A stretch of 64,000 nt of DNA from Paraspadella gotoi (lineage: Eukaryota > Chaetognatha). A program made the position numbers and the translations under genes. Below are positions 61,722 to 64,000 of the stretch, in pieces (the stretch's first letter is position 1; the number at the start of each line of letters is the position of its first letter). The stretch lies in the NCBI GenBank assembly GCA_051294375.1, contig CM119264.1, forward strand, positions 10,949,832-11,013,831. The letters run 5' to 3'. The notes beneath the pieces are model-generated. The model was not told the DNA's origin, did no database searches, and saw only the letters and a program-made list of their open reading frames with translations.

Positions 61722-63501
61722 CAATGGCGATAATTGTTTCAGAAAGGAATTGTTCAGATTTCAATTTTCTTTCAATATCAACTTAGTCTTATTAGAAATA
61801 TATTTATAAATTTAATTTTTTATTTAAATAGAGATACCTTTAAAGCCTGAACTGCGCCTGCGCCTGCGTCTGAGGTTAAACTTTTGTTTCTTTTTCGTGC
61901 AGTGCAGATTTTGTTTTATTGGCTTTCCGCTTGAGGTTCGACCAGGAGACTTTCATCGCAAGAACATTCAATAAAAGAACAACGTTCCTGGTGGAAACAA
62001 TTTTTTGACTATTTTTCGTTGACCAAGGTTTTTGTATCCCGAGAAACTAATTTTTTGAATCAGAAATAAATTGTATGCGAAATGGGGACAGAAATTTAAA
62101 TATCATCACAGAAATTTAAATACCATAACACTATAAAAAATTGAAGGTACCATCTTGAAAAATGAATACAACAAATAGTACGAGTAACTTTTACAGCTTT
62201 TCATTAAAAGATCGAAGAAAATAATATACCTCTATAAAATATGAGCTTTTTTTTAATCTAATGAGCCTATTTTCAGCATGATATGATTAGAAATATCAGA
62301 GTGAGGAATAAAAGAAAAAAGGTATATAAAAATACTTTGCTTTAAAATAAAATTTTTAAACGTTAAAATTGATTTAATCTGTGTATAGCTTAATACTAAA
62401 ATCAAATGATGCATAAATTGAAATCCCCAAAGGTTATATTAGGTATAAGTATAATAATATATGGTTGTACTTATTTCATATTTAAAAAAATATTATCATA
62501 ATGTGGTAAATGATTGTTTTTTAAAAAATGTCATAAAAATTGAAAAGGCCAGATTTTTCGTTACATCTTTACTTTCTTTAAAACCTCATAACTAGGTTTT
62601 TAATCACATTTTATCGAACAATTATTAATCATTACAATTTTTTTAAATATATTATTTTTCCCCACGATTTTGATATCAAAGGGGCCTAAACTTAGGCTAA
62701 CGTTAGTTCGAAGTTTTGGCGACTTATTCATTTCCAAGATGGTAATTTAGGAATAGAATTATACTTATGCTTGGTCTGACTAAAATTCGAGGATTATTTA
62801 ATTTATCATGGACAATAAAATTTAAAAATGATAAATTACTTATATAGCAAGTCGGATTAATAGTGAGCCCTCATTTGATGATAAAATTCGACAAAAAAAT
62901 TGGTGAGAATATTCAATGTAATATTAGAAAAGCTAGAAAAATATTTTCAAAATATTTCGAACGGGAAAAAAAGTTTTCAACGCTTCATTCCCTAAAACGA
63001 AGTCTAACACCATCACAGTACCAAAACCGCCCTCTCTATGTCGAAAAGGGAAATTGACAGTAAAACGCCGCCTCCGCCGCCGCGGCTCCAAGAACCTCGT
63101 CCATCACCGTTGCGCCGCTGCTGAAGCGAAAAGTCGGCGACGCGCCAGCCGCAGCGTGAACGGAAAACTGCAGCAGCCGCGACTTGCGGCAGTCTCCCTT
63201 GGTGTATGTTCGCTGTACGTGTTAAGGCGATTATTTGTTGTGTTCGAGCATGGTGTAGTTCGAGGTTCGTCGCCTTTATCAAACCTCGTTAAAAAAGTCC
63301 CTCCCTTTCTCAACCAACATCGTCGAAGGAGAGGCACTTGTCTTGAGACGGCGAAAGTCCTTTACAACAGTTGTCTCCATAATTCGTCAAAACACTTATA
63401 AGCGCTTTCCCTTCGCTCAACCCGGATATGACAGGCGTATTCTTGAGGATATATATGTTCGAAATTGCGGAAAATTTTATTTGGATTGAGCTTATTATCA
63501 A
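61722..63501. other. No supported gene; GC-rich island at 63.05-63.35 kb
   Basis: AT-rich to about 63.05 kb. The GC-rich island at 63.05-63.35 kb has open frames on both strands but no domain and no clear splice sites. It could be a promoter or first exon. Confidence 0.4.
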
Positions 63502-63723
63502 TTAAGAGTCTTCGTGTATCGCTTTACATTTTTGCCATTGTAAAAGGGTGACACAATGCCATAAATAAAACTCTCGCATCTTCAAAAGGCTACTTTCCCT
63601 TGTTTCATCTACCTCTGGTTGTGAACTTAGCTCTTCTTCGTATGTATAAAGGAAGTCGTTGGCTCGAACCCGATCTCTACTGATGGAAAGCGATATCGGA
63701 GACTGAAAAATTACATTGGCCAT
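63502..63723 (-). CDS. Small hypothetical ORF, possibly an exon
   Basis: 73 codons (MANVIFQSPISLSISRDR start, KAIHEDS end) with a fairly protein-like composition, including EEELSSQPEVDETRESSLL. An acceptor-like sequence (aatctatag) lies 3 nt before the ATG. No family is recognised. A second protein-like minus-strand stretch begins with an ATG near 63961 (MVRDSVTEASVPIEPVEQTG), but the two do not join in phase by the splice sites I can see. Confidence 0.25.
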   Translation of the reverse strand: MANVIFQSPISLSISRDRVRANDFLYTYEEELSSQPEVDETRESSLLKMREFYLWHCVTLLQWQKCKAIHEDS

Positions 63724-64000
63724 TGTCTATAGATTTAAAAAATAAAATAAATAAAATGGAGAAAAAACATGAAGTAGTCATTATAAATATTCTTCGGCGC
63801 AACAATTTCCCTTTCCCTTTCTGTAAAACGTTTTATCGACTAAAAAATAAAAACGGGAGCACTGAATTAGTATTTTAAATTAAAAAAAAATCACTTGTTG
63901 TTCCTGTCTGTTCGACCGGTTCGATCGGTACCGAAGCCTCGGTAACGCTATCTCTCACCATTTTTTGTTATTCGCAAAGAAAAACATGAGGTCATCGTGT

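Overview
This is a eukaryotic nuclear window, almost certainly from an animal and most likely an arthropod. The evidence is a voltage-gated Ca2+ channel beta-subunit gene (metazoan family), a secreted protein with two type-2 chitin-binding (CBM14/peritrophin) domains, GT-AG introns, tRNA-derived SINEs and very dense (GA)n, (AAAG)n and (GTC)n microsatellites. The abundance of purine microsatellites made me think of a crustacean, but that is only a guess. The list of open frames here is misleading, because most long frames are microsatellite read-through. The genes below were rebuilt exon by exon from splice sites and reading phase.

Layout. 0.36-0.97 kb: last exons of an unrecognised minus-strand gene. 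1-11 kb: mostly microsatellites and CpG-rich, promoter-like DNA. 10.95-12.73 kb (minus): a divergent basic helix-loop-helix gene whose HLH is split by an intron holding a (GA)n tract, a 152-bp palindromic element and a SINE. 12.8-17.9 kb: GC-rich, promoter-like DNA with CCAAT motifs, a (CGG)n tract of about 28 units and large CT/AAAG arrays. 17.97-23.32 kb (plus): a complete 14-exon phospholipase D of the plant-like C2-PLD type (773 aa, both HKD motifs), which is unexpected in an animal. 27.6-32.0 kb (plus): a complete 7-exon CBM14 protein (236 aa) with a TATA box. 35.2-53.2 kb (minus): the Ca2+ channel beta subunit (CACNB family), with a tandemly duplicated pair of 152-bp exons inside the guanylate-kinase domain, two candidate N-terminal exons and several candidate C-terminal exons. 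53.3-64 kb: microsatellites, two assembly gaps, a terminal-inverted-repeat element with an internal minisatellite, and no gene that I can support well.

The genes do not form an operon or an obvious pathway. Three copies of one tRNA-derived SINE sit in introns of the bHLH, PLD and CBM14 genes, each antisense to its host gene. This ties the plant-like PLD to the same genome as its animal-type neighbours and argues against contamination.

The observations most worth following up are the animal C2-type PLD, the frame-enforced mutually exclusive exon pair in the Ca2+ channel beta subunit, the bHLH with a non-canonical basic region, and a 435-bp duplication flanking a 25-N gap that looks like an assembly artefact.
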